From NCBI RefSeq assembly GCF_018446385.1, contig NC_056001.1:7335600-7399599 (forward strand): a DNA stretch of 64,000 nt. Reading direction: 5' to 3'. This document shows, piece after piece, positions 35,701 to 47,062 of this stretch (positions are counted from its first letter, which is position 1; each line of letters begins with the position of its first letter). The notes below the pieces were generated by a model. The model made no database searches, was not told where the DNA came from, and saw nothing but the letters and a program-made list of their open reading frames with translations. The DNA comes from Zingiber officinale. Taxonomy: Eukaryota > Streptophyta > Magnoliopsida > Zingiberales > Zingiberaceae. Position numbers and translations under genes: made by a program.

Positions 35701-36190
35701 TTTAAGACTTATTAGTATTTCTATGGGACTTGTACTTAAATGACAGTCTTCACAAGAATGATTTATATTTTGCTATGGTTATAACTTATAAATGTCTTTT
35801 TAAGACAACCTTGCAAGAATTTGTCATCTGCTTCATAATGAGAAACAACAAGCTTTTTGTCACCTTTTGATCATTACTCGATGAATACTTATCTTGTCAG
35901 CATCAGCAGCAATAATTTTTCATTTACATGTTTAGCATTATGTAAAGCACATGAAGTATCTATGATGCATAGAAACATATCAAGAAACCTTTGGTGACAC
36001 CTTTACTCGCCACTGCACATTACCTCCTAATTGTGCATGCTTGTCGTTTCCCTGCTGCTTCATGATCCTGCAAGTAAAGTTGGTCTTGTTGGACCAGTTT
36101 CATCATTGCCGCATGCACAACACCTTGATGCAAGTTATCCTATCCACACTTTTGTGCTATGATTTGCCAAAGTCTCATTAAAATGAAGAG

Positions 36191-36476
36191 TTTATATATA
36201 TATATATATATATATAAACCCGTTTAGTCCAAACAATGTTTTGTATGTCCTGACATGCGTTTGATATCTATCTATTCACTAGTGCTATGGTTCTCTCCTT
36301 TCAAGTTGGGTTGGTACGGGTAAATTAATTAATGATTTAGTTTGATTCTCAAACCACTCTTCTTGATATAGTTATTATCATGCATTTTTAAACTAGGAGT
36401 TTGATAGGGTGTCTGACTCACTTCCGCACCTCATTTCCATGATTGAGGTAAATTGGGATGTACGGAAATGATCCAG

Positions 36477-36539
<63 letters not shown>
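36191..36539. repeat. Two microsatellites: (TA)n and (TG)n
   Basis: A (TA) run lies at about 36191-36216 and an uninterrupted (TG) run of about 30 units at 36480-36539. The sequence between them is unremarkable. The long pure TG tract is likely polymorphic. Confidence 0.9.
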
Positions 36540-36541
<2 letters not shown>

Positions 36542-37119
36542 GCTCTACTTAATTTATCAAGCCCTTAATTTATCTTCATTTCATGATGATAAAAGATGAA
36601 TATGTTCATCCTAATATTTTTGATAATTCGTCTCAGGACTAACACTAAATTACCTTCTAGTATAGGAAAGTCCTGTAGGAATTATGACTTTTGCTGCTTA
36701 AGACCATCTCCAATGCACATCACTAAATTTGGTGCAATCTTCACACCAAAATGGTGCTATTTCAACACCAAACACTATTTCAACTCCAACCCATCATCAC
36801 CATATCACACCAAAAAGGAATATTCTTTAGAATATTTTATAATTCTTATTAATTTTTTTTATATGATAATTATTATATTTAAAATTAATACTTCTTAATA
36901 TTTGATATTTTAAATTTTTTAAAATTTAGTATCCAACTAATTAATATATATATATATATATATATATAATTTTTATTTTTAATTTTATTATATAATTACT
37001 CAGGCATAAATATATTTTAAAAATATTATAAAATCACACACAATTAGGATAAAATATTTTGCTATTTTATATTTAAAACAAACAAGGATACTTAATTGAA
37101 AATATAATATTACAAGACT

Positions 37120-38451
37120 TTAACTTTCAGAATTACTATATTGTTCCCATAAATGCTCAATTAATGCATTTCGAAGGGCAATATGAGCTTCTTTGTCTTT
37201 GATTTGTCTGTATCGAGCTAGAAACTCTTCAAATCGAGTACCATCATCTCTTGCGGGCTCAACATCTGGAGTCGGCACCTCAAAGTGTTCCACGATTGGT
37301 GCATTTAAATCACGTTCATCTTCAATTATCATATTATGCATAATAATACATGATGTCAGTATATCATGTAAAATATTATTCTGCCAGAAACGTGAAGGTC
37401 CTGCAACAATTGCAAAGCGTGATTGGAGCACGCCAAATGCTCGCTCAACATCCTTTCTACACGCTTCTTGCTTCATTGCAAATAATTTATTCTTTCGACC
37501 TTGTGGAGCATGAATCGTTTGAACAAGTGTTGACCATTTTAGATATATACCATCAGCTAAATACTAACCCATATTGTACTCTTTTCCTTGAATGACATAA
37601 TGAGCAGGAATTGTAATACCTGCAGCAAGATTAGCAAAAAGATGAGAAGACTCAAGTACATTAATATCATTGTTCGATCCTGGCAACCCAAAATATGCAT
37701 GCCAAATCCACAGATCATAATCGGCTACAGCTTCTAGAATAGTTGTTGGCTTTCCACTACGACCAGAATATTGTCCTGCCCAAGCTGTTGGACAATTTTG
37801 CCATCTCCAATGCATGCAATCTAGGCTACCTAACATACCTGGAAAACCTCGTAGCTCACCAATATGAAGTAGCCTAGCAACATCGTGAGCATTTGGAGAT
37901 CGTAGGTACTGCCCTCCAAAAACTTCAACAACGGCACGACAAAATCGTTTCACACTTTCAATAGCAGTTGATTCCCCTATTTTAATGTACTCATCAGTAG
38001 CATCTGCTGGTACACCGTATGCTAATATCCGAAATGCAGCTGTTATTTTTTGTAAGCTTGACAAACCAAGTCTTCCAAGCCCATCTCTTCTCTGTATAAA
38101 ATAGTTGTCATGATTAGTAACAGCATCACATATACGCATAAATAAATTCCGTCCCATTCTGAATCTTCTTCGAAACATTGCATCATTATACAATGCATTT
38201 TCGGCGAAATAATCATTGAATAGATTACGATCAGCAGCTTCACGATTACGATTGATCATCTTATGACCAGGAATTGAACCTCGATGCCTGCTTTTGTTGC
38301 TTCCTTCATTGAGATAATTTAAGACAATTTGATTATTGGTAGAAATCACCTGAGCGATCAGTTGTTGCCTTGCACTAAAACTTTCTGCATAGTTATCATC
38401 ATCAGAGCTTGAAGATGATAAATTTGATGAACCTTCAATATTGTTATCCAT
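37120..38451 (-). pseudogene. Harbinger (ALP1-like, DDE_Tnp_4) transposase with one in-frame stop
   Basis: From the ATG at 38451 the frame runs to 37120, 444 codons including the final stop, interrupted only by a TAG at codon 296 (37566-37564), where relatives usually have a tyrosine before LADGIY. The catalytic triad is visible: Asp211 in SLDCMHW, Asp262 in PGSNNDINVL and Glu336 in DVERAFGVLQSRF. The N terminus is Ser/Asp/Asn-rich, followed by RNREAADRNLFNDYFAENAL. Unless the stop is read through, the product lacks the catalytic Glu and is inactive. One change in 444 codons points to recent activity. Such transposases normally work with a Myb-like partner, which this copy lacks. Confidence 0.88.
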
Positions 38452-38520
38452 TTTCTGAGATAATTGAATGATTGAGGTACATGTTGCTTATGGGGTATGT
38501 ATTTATAATGTATGTTATAA

Positions 38521-39348
38521 ACACATTTGGACAAATATGCACATATGACATGACACAACAATGACAACATCGAGACAAGTTTAGCAGGCGACATGACCGG
38601 GCATTGAAAACACATTTTTGTGTGCCAGATGATGCGACCTAACAATGAACACATTTGGACAAATATGCACAGATGACGTGACACAACAATGACATCGGGA
38701 CAATTTTGGCAGGCGACGTGACCGGGCATTAAACACACATTTTTTTGTGCCCAGATGACGTGACCTAACAATGAACACATTTGGACAAATATCACAGATG
38801 ACGTGACACAACAATGACAACATCAGGACAAGTTTGGCAGGCGACGTGACCGGGCATTGAACACATATTTTGTGTGCCCAGATGACATGACCTAACAATG
38901 AACACATTTGGACAAATATGCACAGATGACATGACACAACAATGACAACATCGGGACAAGTTTAGCAGGCGACGTGACCGGGCATTGAACACACATTTTT
39001 GTGTGCCCAGATGACGTGACCTAACAATGAACACATTTGGACAAATATCACAGATGACGTGACACAACAATGACAAGATCGGGACAAGTTTGGCAGGCGA
39101 CGTGACCGGGCATTGAACACATATTTTTGTGTGCCCAGATGACGTGACCTAACAATGAACACATTTGGACAAATATGCACAGATGACGTGACACAACAAT
39201 GACAACATCGGGACAAGTTTGGCAGACGACGTGACCGGGCATTGAACACACATTTTTGTGTGCCCAGATGATGTGACCTAACAATGAACACATTTGGACA
39301 AATATGCACAGATGACGTGACACAACAATGACAACATCGGGACAAGTT
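38521..39348. repeat. Tandem array, 6 full plus one partial unit of ~126-129 bp
   Basis: Unit starts, marked by ACACATTTGGACAAATAT, fall at 38521, 38649, 38775, 38902, 39031, 39159 and 39288, a period of 126-129 bases. Units differ by only a few bases. Each has three GACGTGAC-like octamers (some GACATGAC) and a small hairpin, CACACATTTTTGTGTG. The array ends 70 bases from the transposase start codon, on its upstream side. Open frames through the array in several phases arise only because the unit lacks stops. Confidence 0.92.
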
Positions 39349-39772
39349 GTGATTATGTTTATGAAATTAGTGATAATTTATAAATATAATTATAATTAAA
39401 ATATATTAAATAAAATTAAAATAATAATTTTAATAAATTAAATATTTACAAATATACATAATAAAATTTAAATATTCTATTAAATGCACTTAATTTAAAT
39501 TTATAATAAATAATAATTACATTTAATTATACTATAAATAAAGAAAAAGAAAATAATAATTATTAATTAATTACATTTGATTTTATAATAATATAATAAA
39601 AATAAAAAATCTCTCCATCACCAAATATGGTGATGTGAATAGTGCAACACCATATTTGGTGTTGCACTATTCACATCACCATATTTGGGATGAGTTTTGG
39701 TGTATGGGTTGGAGTAATTTGGTGTCAAATTGACATCAAATTTGATGTTTTGATGATGGATTGGAGATGCCC

Positions 39773-41879
39773 TAACTAGCTATTATGTTACAAGTATATT
39801 TAGGCCTTATTTAATAGTTATAGAAAAATAAAAAAAAAATGTTGCATCATTCTTTAACAAATTTAAACATGTTAAATAGTTAATTTTAAATATTTCGTTT
39901 TGTTTATTTATTTATTTTATAAAAAATCAAGCAATTATGCCCGAAGAAATTTACCTCGTCCAACCAAACACTCACACCTGTGTGATGAAAAGACAAAAGG
40001 AGGGTTTGAGTTGAGCATAAGAATCTCGGTTCGAGCCACTGCTTAATCCAGAACAGAAGTTGTCGAATGTCCACTATCTGTAACAAGCTAAGAATAATAT
40101 TTTTTTCATCGAATTTGAAGAGTTCTATCACCAATTTGAATAAAGAAACGACACCCCTGAAGATGATAACACTTGATCTTATTTTTATTGTTTCATTTAA
40201 AATCATCTTAACTCACCCAAACTTTTTATCCACTCAAATGGCTTTGCAAAAAAACACAATCAAGCAATCTAACATTTAACTCAACCAAATAAACAGTATG
40301 GACCAAATTGAAACTAATCCCACATAAACTTTAAACATCAACTGTGGTGGTAGTCATTCGACTCGGTGGGGTTGCACTACTCCAGGCATTACGCATAGTA
40401 GCATGGATTCCCATTCCTCACTCCTTCCTAAGTTTATTACAAAGAACTTTTGGCTTTCTTCCTCTCTTTCCATGGCGACCAAGAAAGGTGCATGGTGATG
40501 GTGGGTGCATTTAATTTTCCTACTCTCTTTCCCCCTCTTTTTTTTTTTTTGTAAAAGAAAAAATTATAATAATAATAAGATGTGGTGTCTCTGTTGGAGA
40601 ATCCACAAACCATGCTTGCAAAGCTTGAAGGAGTGTGCGTCCTTTGTTTGCGTGCACACCATAGGGCCCTCCCTTCGAGTCTCCTCCATTATGAATCCTT
40701 CAACCGCACAAACATTGTCGCTGTTGTATGAAAAAGCATTGTCAATGTTTGTGTTGGGGTTGACTTGGTATACAAATCCAAATGAACCAGCCATCAATCC
40801 GAAGTCTTCTAAACTGTCGATCCTCCACACGACACATGTTCCTTGACCTATGACCACACTAACCATGATTAGCATGGCCTTAATTATGCCACAAAACCCC
40901 CACTTTACCTAAAGCAACAAAAGAACTACCCTCCCTAATATAATCCTCATCCCTTAACCCAAAAGCAGGGCACATATACCCCACGCTACTTAACGAGTGG
41001 ACCGCAGGAGAGCCCTTCCCTTAATCCCTCTTTCCTTTTGTTCCCTCAACCCTAAGCAAAGGCAGCATGACCCCGAAAGAAGACTTAAAGCTACTTTGTC
41101 CAATCCTTGAGGGACTAAACAAACTGTGAGCAAATCTTTCACCTTGAGACCTCAAGATTTGGTATCATAGCGTGCTTTCTTAACATCCCTGGGTCTGTGT
41201 ACATCTTTTGTTATAATATACGGGCAAGAACAAGGGCAAGAAGAAAAAAAAAATGCTTCATGACTAATAAAAAGAACAAGGGCAAGAAGAATATACGGCT
41301 TTTCTTAAAGTGCATTTAAAGTAGTGTTATTGACTTTTGAAGCTTTTTTTGTTGCTGCTTAATGATCAATTTTTTAAATAATTTTTCTTAATTTATTTAT
41401 GTTCATGCGTCCTCACTTCCTTTGATGCTTTGTATCTTCTTGTGCCTCATATTCCTTCCTTTCTCGTTCTAAGTGGAAATCTGATGCAATATTAAATACG
41501 CATTAAAAAGAGGAAAAAAATATTTTATCAAAATATAATGTGAAACTAAATCACATTATGTTAGAAATTTTACAAAATGTAATAAAAAATGGAAGCCTAT
41601 AATTATATATATTTTTTGTTCATTTGGTAGTGGGCAATTCTGCAATACAACAAAATGGCGAGGGTGGAATGGAACTATATCGTTCAAACTATGGTTCGTG
41701 GCAGCAAACTCAACTCGGGTCAACATATTCTTTGACAGCGTCGCATTTATGAAGCATTATGCCCTCGAAGGGCAATTAATAATCAAGAACTACATCGTAG
41801 TACAATTAAGGTACTAGTAAATTGGCGTGACCAGTGAGGGTATTTTAGTCCGAAGAGTTCCATAAAGAGCCACGCCTCT
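39773..41879. other. Intergenic stretch with no recognised gene
   Basis: A minus-strand open frame of 103 codons at 40875-40564 starts MLIMVSVVIGQGTCVVW and resembles no family I know; it is probably chance or a decayed fragment. AT-rich blocks lie at 39780-39950 and 41460-41640. Nothing else is supported. Confidence 0.4.
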
Positions 41880-42727
41880 GGGCTTCCTCCCCTCGTGATC
41901 GCTCGGTGCCCAAGAAGGAAAGATTCGTCCTCTCCCTCCCTCGCGATCGTTGCCTCGCTCGCTCGTGCTCTTCCCTCCAGCGCGTGCGATTCGGTCTTTT
42001 TGGTGTTCGGCATCGACGTGGAGGGGTAAGATCCGTGGTGTTCCCCGAGGAATTGTGTTTTTCGTTAGTGTATGTTGGGCTACTTGAAGTTATCTCGGTT
42101 GTGGTTCTTGATTCAGTTTTCATCTGATAGGCGATTTTTGGAGTCTTGGGATTTGGTTTTTCTATGATATTGTATCATGCTTAAGATCGAGTCTTTATTC
42201 GCATTTTTCGTGGCATCATGTGTCTTGTTGCTTTGATTTGGGAGCTTCTAGTTTTCCGCTTTCTTTCTCCTCGAGGGGGTTCTCCCTTTGCCGGCTTTGC
42301 GCACATTAAAGTTAGAACTCTTCGCAGTAGCTCATGCAACAAATCAACTTAGACTTCGGTTTCATTCCGGCAATTGCTTTCAGTGGAGATCTTTGTATGT
42401 GACTTGACGAGTCGCAGGAGCGCATTTGTTACCCGGAAGCTACTTCCAAGGTTATCTAGGTTCGACCGCATCTATCGTTTTTTTTTTTGGTAAAAAGAAT
42501 TTATCAAACATTATCGGTTATATTGCTAGATTATGGAGTCTCAGTTGCAAGTTTACACCTTTTTTCCTTTTAAAGTTTTCGTTTACTTTTAGAAGAATTG
42601 ATAACTCACTGTACTTCAGGACAGCCAATCTCATGTTTGGGCTTTGATATTGATTTTTGTTGTTGCAGGAATTCCAAGCTGTGAGAGGTGGAAAAATAAA
42701 TTTTGGTGATAAACGATTTAGAACAAT

Positions 42728-42805
42728 ATGCGGCGGCTGAGTCTATCTGTTGATGTTTACCGCAGAGTGATTTCTTTGAACTTGTATTGTAGGGTGATTC
42801 TGTAA
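42728..42805 (+). CDS. Upstream ORF of 25 codons in the bHLH leader
   Basis: ATG CGG CGG CTG to CTG TAA, a 25-residue peptide beginning MRRLSLSVDVYRR. It lies 60 bases after the inferred acceptor at 42668, so it should be in the mature mRNA. I do not recognise the peptide as conserved. Its likely effect is simply to lower the number of ribosomes reaching later AUGs. Confidence 0.35.
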   Translation: MRRLSLSVDVYRRVISLNLYCRVIL

Positions 42806-43108
42806 CTCATTTCTTCCGCCCATGGTTCTTTCCTTCTAACGTTCCCTCTCCTTTCTGGTTCTGGTATTAAAACTCCCTTTCTTTGGAATGCTCTCTTGAA
42901 TTGGTTATACTTTTCTGGTTCAGGCATCAAAGCTCTCTTTTATTTGAGATAGCAGCAACCCCAATGTTTTCTAATGCCTTGCGCTCCTCTTCCATCTTAA
43001 TCTGTACTTTGCTTGTTTAGGTATCGTTTGTGTTTCATTCATCTCGATTTCTTTGTGCTTTGTTGGTTTATTGGACTGGTTCGTATATTAGAGGAAAGAA
43101 TTGTAGGA

Positions 43109-43362
43109 ATGGTGTGTCAAGCAGCAACAAGAACCGCATTCCGAGCTTTGAAACATGAGAATGGAATCGCTGGTAGCACCACTATAATCATTAGGGTCAT
43201 CGCTTGTTTCCAACCATTGCAAGATTGCCAGGTAAAATTGAAAACCCGCCATGGCCTGCTGTGGTATTGAGAACAGAAAAAAGCTATTTTCACTGGCTTG
43301 ACTAATTTTTGCATTTTCAACAGGCTGAATACTTCCGCCACCTCCTGAAGCCTGTTACGTAA
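43109..43362 (+). CDS. Conserved SAC51-type peptide uORF, 53 codons, split by an intron
   Basis: Two exons, 43109-43231 and 43324-43362, give a 53-residue peptide: MVCQAATRTAFRALKHENGI, then AG and TT with a short Ile run, RVIACFQPLQDCQ, and after the intron AEYFRHLLKPVT. This matches the conserved uORF peptide of Arabidopsis SAC51 and its paralogues, from memory, both in sequence and in length. In those genes the uORF represses translation of the bHLH frame, and thermospermine relieves the repression; the sac51-d allele truncates the uORF (established). The 92-base intron has GTAAAA and CAACAG borders and falls exactly between CQ and AE. The uORF ends 218 bases before the main ATG. Confidence 0.93.
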
Positions 43363-43580
43363 ATTATTCTCTCGCTTGCAGTTTATCTTCAATCAAAATC
43401 TTGGTTTTCTTATCTTCTTCTTTTGGTAGAGTTTCGGGAATAATTTGGAATTACCATTTGCCTGAGGTAAAACATGAGTTTTTATTCGTTTATGATCCAT
43501 CTCGTCCATCATAGTTAATTCATGGATCTATTTAAATCAACTTATACTTGCTCTCAGGTGATTGATTTGGGTATTTGTTG

Positions 43581-44495
43581 ATGGACCAAAGAAATAATCC
43601 CCCCATCAATTCCCAGTGCCTACCGTGGCAATTTAGTAACATGGTATCTGCTAGAAATAATACACAATTTGCTACCATGCCTCAGGACTCCATTTCAATG
43701 CTCTCCTCTGCATTTGTTAATCCATCTGCTAGTCTCTTTCCAGTAACTTCTGCAATACCTTTCCCTGGTTTCTACACCTATACTTATATTCAGAAGACAT
43801 CACCCCTCATTCCTCCGTTTTCATCTCATGGAGTTCTTGAATTGGACTCAAATAAAAGACACTTAGTTTTTGATCAGATAAGAGATGGAAGGAGCTTCAT
43901 CTGTAACTCAGCTAGTGTCCCTGATCCATGCATCGACTCTGTGAACCCAGGTTTTGACCTGCAGGGAAACACTGTCACAAGTGTAGCCAATGGACATGGA
44001 GCTGATGAGATGCGTGAAGACACGGAAGAAATTGATGCACTGTTATACTCAGATTCCGACTTCAATAATGGCGATGAAGAAACCAGCACAGGACATTCTC
44101 CAGCTGAGCCTGAGGTAGTGGAGAGGACTTTTTCTGAGGTAGCTAGCTCTATTCTTCCGGCAAAGCGGCGGAGAATTGATGTGAATGATGAATTCGATGT
44201 ATCACTGTTCAATACTGCTAGCTCACAAGTACTCCATTGCTCTGATATACTTACAGATCACAGGAACAAACAGGATGATAACAATTCTGCATCTAGCTGC
44301 TTTAAAGCAGTATATCCTGATCAGAATGAAGAGAACAGGGTATTCAAAAGAGCCAAAATTCAGGAAACACTTGGCATACTGAGAAAGATCATCCCTGGTG
44401 GGAATTGCAAGGATGCAATTACAGTCCTGGATGAGGCCATCAACTATCTCAACTCACTTAAGCTGAAGGCTCAATTGTTGGAAAGTTTTCCTTAG
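43581..44495 (+). CDS. SAC51-type bHLH transcription factor (bHLH142-145 group)
   Basis: One coding exon of 304 residues, starting MDQRNNPPINSQCLPWQFSN. The codon before the ATG is TTG, so the start is the ATG at 43581. The middle has an acidic block (EIDALLYSDSDFNNGDEETSTGH, here broken only for description as EIDALLYSDSD then FNNGDEE), then AKRRRID. A C-terminal helix-loop-helix covers about residues 250-300 (RAKIQETLGILRKIIPGG, then AITVLDEAINYLNSLKLK). The basic part lacks the Glu-x-x-Arg pattern that reads E-boxes, as in other SAC51 proteins. SAC51 acts in the thermospermine pathway that limits xylem differentiation (established). The conserved uORF just upstream supports the assignment. 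The DNA target and dimer partner cannot be read from the sequence. Confidence 0.92.
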   Translation: MDQRNNPPINSQCLPWQFSNMVSARNNTQFATMPQDSISMLSSAFVNPSASLFPVTSAIPFPGFYTYTYIQKTSPLIPPFSSHGVLELDSNKRHLVFDQIRDGRSFICNSASVPDPCIDSVNPGFDLQGNTVTSVANGHGADEMREDTEEIDALLYSDSDFNNGDEETSTGHSPAEPEVVERTFSEVASSILPAKRRRIDVNDEFDVSLFNTASSQVLHCSDILTDHRNKQDDNNSASSCFKAVYPDQNEENRVFKRAKIQETLGILRKIIPGGNCKDAITVLDEAINYLNSLKLKAQLLESFP

Positions 44496-47062
44496 CATCG
44501 ATATCTATATGAGCGTTTACCCTTCACTTTAGTTGTAGCAATACTGGCAGTATCACTTTGATGGAGCTACGCCCCTTAGGTGCTATGAGAAAGAGAGGAG
44601 AGTTAAGTGCATTTAGCTGCAAAATTCTAGTGACTGAAGACTCGAATCAAAACTCTGGAGGTTCGAAAGAATTTTGGGTTTTGATGGTGGGGGGCGCAGG
44701 ATATATATATGATGGTCCAATAAGCCAAGGCTGTGCTTTAATGTTTGTTTGTGTGAGGGAGGATTCCAAATTGTCGCAAAGCTTATTTTGACCAAAAGGA
44801 AATGATGGGTTATGCTAGGAGTGCGCGTGTGGGATGGGTCTACAGAAGGCATGGGCCTATAGAAGGCAGGCCACCACGTACCAGTTATGTTTTGTGGTGA
44901 TTGTAACTTTATCTCAGTCAGTGGGCTGGTTTAGACAGTAGAATAGAAATGCAGTGAAAGAATGATGTCTGGTTATGCAGTGCGACTTTAATGATTTTCT
45001 GTGAGTTATTGAGGATGGGTTGCTTTTTGTTAAAATGGTGGAGGCAGGTTCACTCACTCATTATTTTTACCTTCTACGGGTCATTGTTGGAATATTTTCG
45101 AAGAAAAGGTATTTGGTTGGATGATGAGTGGATATGGATGTGTGGCCCACTGATTGGTTCCTTTTTCTCTAGTGGATGTCGCTGTCCTGTTGGAAGTTCT
45201 GGTTCTGGTCAGCTAGTTCTACGGCAAATTTCTGAGTGCTCTGGGAAATGACTTTTTGAGGGCGTGGTCTCTGTGGATCTCCTGTTACATCCTCTAGTCT
45301 CGAACCCTTGGTTTGTTTTTTCCCCCTTAGTGGTCATTGTCGACTGTCTCAACCCATGAGCGTTTCTTACCAGGACTCGAGGTAATCATGCCACATATTG
45401 TTGGGTGTTGGCCGTGGTCTCTCACCAGCTTTAGCAGTCATCTTATCAGCTCGAGCTGTTACCAGCTCTTCTTTCATATGAACTTTCTGTTGGCATCTCC
45501 CTGGATGAAGACATGTATTGGCCTTCAGTCATTTACGGTCATGGGTCTTTGCATATGGTTTGTTGCATGATAATTGTTATCAAGGAAAAGAATGGTTTGT
45601 GACTGAGTTTGTATTGAATCTTTAACAAAAAGCATTATCTACTTCAGCCCTCAAGTGGGTCATACTGATATTACTGATTCTTCATGCTTCCTGCGATGGC
45701 AAGCAAATATTTTTAGTTTATGTACTGCATGAATTGTGAATTATGGGATCCTTCCTACAAGGTCTAAATAAAAAGTTTTTAGGAGCATTTCTGTAAATAC
45801 AGTTTATTTTTTTATTTAAATATATTTTAGTACATTAATTTATCAATTGTATTACAAATTTAAAAAAGGTGATATAGCTTTCGTGTGATAAATAATGTTT
45901 TATTCTCAATATAAACAGTCAAGCTTTATTATTATTTTTTTAAAAAAAATGAATAAGCTTATTAAAAAAATTGAATAGATTTTAACATCAGCAAGCTTGC
46001 GGTGTTTGATAAGGTGTCATGAACAGTATGGAGTCGAATTCATTGGCGACACAGCCTGGTTTTTCGTCAGCTCCACGACTGTGCCAACGCATTAGTTAAT
46101 TTTAATTTAATTAAATTAACAGAGGCGAAATGTCTCATTGAGGTGGGGTGGCATTCGAATCATAAATCTCCAGATGTTGTCACTCTATTGCCCGTGCATT
46201 GTCAGCCAAGAAGCCAACAAATAAATTAAGACAACCGTCATTGCGCTGCTTCCAACCGAGCACAATTGTATCGTGTGTTTTTTTTTTCAATTATATAATT
46301 ATATTGCTCTGGAAAGCCAAATCTATGAGTTGTCTCAATGCAACTTCGAAGAAGATTTTTGTCCAGGAATCTATTCTTATCGCATCCAATAAATCTCCAA
46401 TTGCCGCACTCTTAAATTAGTCCTTTTTCTTTTCCAAACAAAAGAAATGAAGTTTAATTTTCGGAAGTGTTTAACTGATGGGCTCCAAGCTCATCGACAG
46501 CAGAAATGCAGAATAATCCTTGTTATTTTTTTTTAAATGGCATGCAAAATGTTAAACTAGTGAGAGATTTAGACTTTGACACATCTTTAAAATAATTGTT
46601 CTTATTTTAATTCTCAACTTAAAAGGCGAACCTCAACTAGTCTAGGATTGACAATAATTTTTTTTTTTTTAAAATGATCTACTAAAAAATTAGGCACTTT
46701 TGAGTTTGTTGTAGTTAATTTTGTTCGCCACAAACAAGCCATTTGATTCCACCCGAATCTCAATCTCCTAGTTTATTTATTTTTTTTCCTTTCTTTAAAA
46801 ATAAAAGGCATATTCTTCTACTTCGCAAAATCAATAATCCACAAACTTGGCCAAAAATTCCAGTCTCCCATCTCTGAAAGCTACCTCCCCTTGAAGTCCC
46901 AATGAAGAATGGCCAGATAATCCACCCCCATCCCTCTCTTCCTCTCTTTTCATCCTTTCCTCTGCCTCCTCTGTTCCTCTCCAAGCAACAAAAAGATCAG
47001 ATTTTCAACTCTTCTCCGCTTCCAAGATCGGATTTTTAACTAAATTTCCTGATCTTTCACGG
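44496..47062. other. 3' UTR and intergenic stretch before the PHD-type gene
   Basis: Several unconnected open frames (44558-44791, 44991-45251, 45337-45570) have no family resemblance and are taken as non-coding. The sequence to about 45780 keeps mixed composition, so a long 3' UTR or non-coding transcript is possible. From 45790 it is AT-rich. A CT-rich leader at about 46920-47062 precedes the PHD-type gene. Confidence 0.4.

Larger units (their letters stand above)
36702..39772 (-). mobile_element. PIF/Harbinger DNA transposon with one-stop transposase
   Basis: The left end reads GACCATCTCCAAT and the reverse strand of the right end GGGCATCTCCAAT. The triplet TAA flanks both sides (36699-36701 and 39773-39775). 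The element is 3071 bp. It carries a DDE transposase on the minus strand (38451-37120) and a ~128-bp tandem array between the transposase start and the right end. I see no second, Myb-like ORF of the kind autonomous Harbinger elements usually carry. The subterminal regions, rich in CACCAAATATGGTG-type text, recur in the derivative at 50581-51360. Confidence 0.88.
41880..43580 (+). promoter_or_regulatory. Long, spliced 5' leader of the SAC51-type bHLH gene
   Basis: A GC/CT-rich leader exon ends at about 42025 before GTAAGATCC. A matching acceptor TGTTGTTGCAG is at 42668. Further upstream AUG frames lie at 42728-42805, 42822-42839, 42888-42899 and 42964-43020, before the conserved uORF at 43109-43362. 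A further likely intron is 43467-43557 (GAG/GTAAAAC to CTCTCAG), whose removal would also take out extra AUGs. The leader is long with many AUGs, the known layout of SAC51-family mRNAs. The transcription start is not determined. Confidence 0.55.

Noticed and set aside
38358-39345. Repetitive open frames (CIFVQMCSLLGH...) across the tandem array, as if coding a repeat protein
   Set aside because: The unit lacks stops in more than one phase and its length varies between 126 and 129 bases, so no single frame is maintained through the array.
38521-39348. CRISPR-like array
   Set aside because: Units are 126-129 bases and nearly identical throughout, with no repeat/spacer alternation, and the sequence is plant nuclear DNA.
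40564-40875. Minus-strand frame of 103 codons as a small gene
   Set aside because: No recognisable domain, no clear signal peptide despite the hydrophobic start, and no supporting splice or promoter context.
46130-46205. Another minus-strand SINE head (GATTCGAATGCC as B box)
   Set aside because: The A-box match is poor and no body or ends could be traced.
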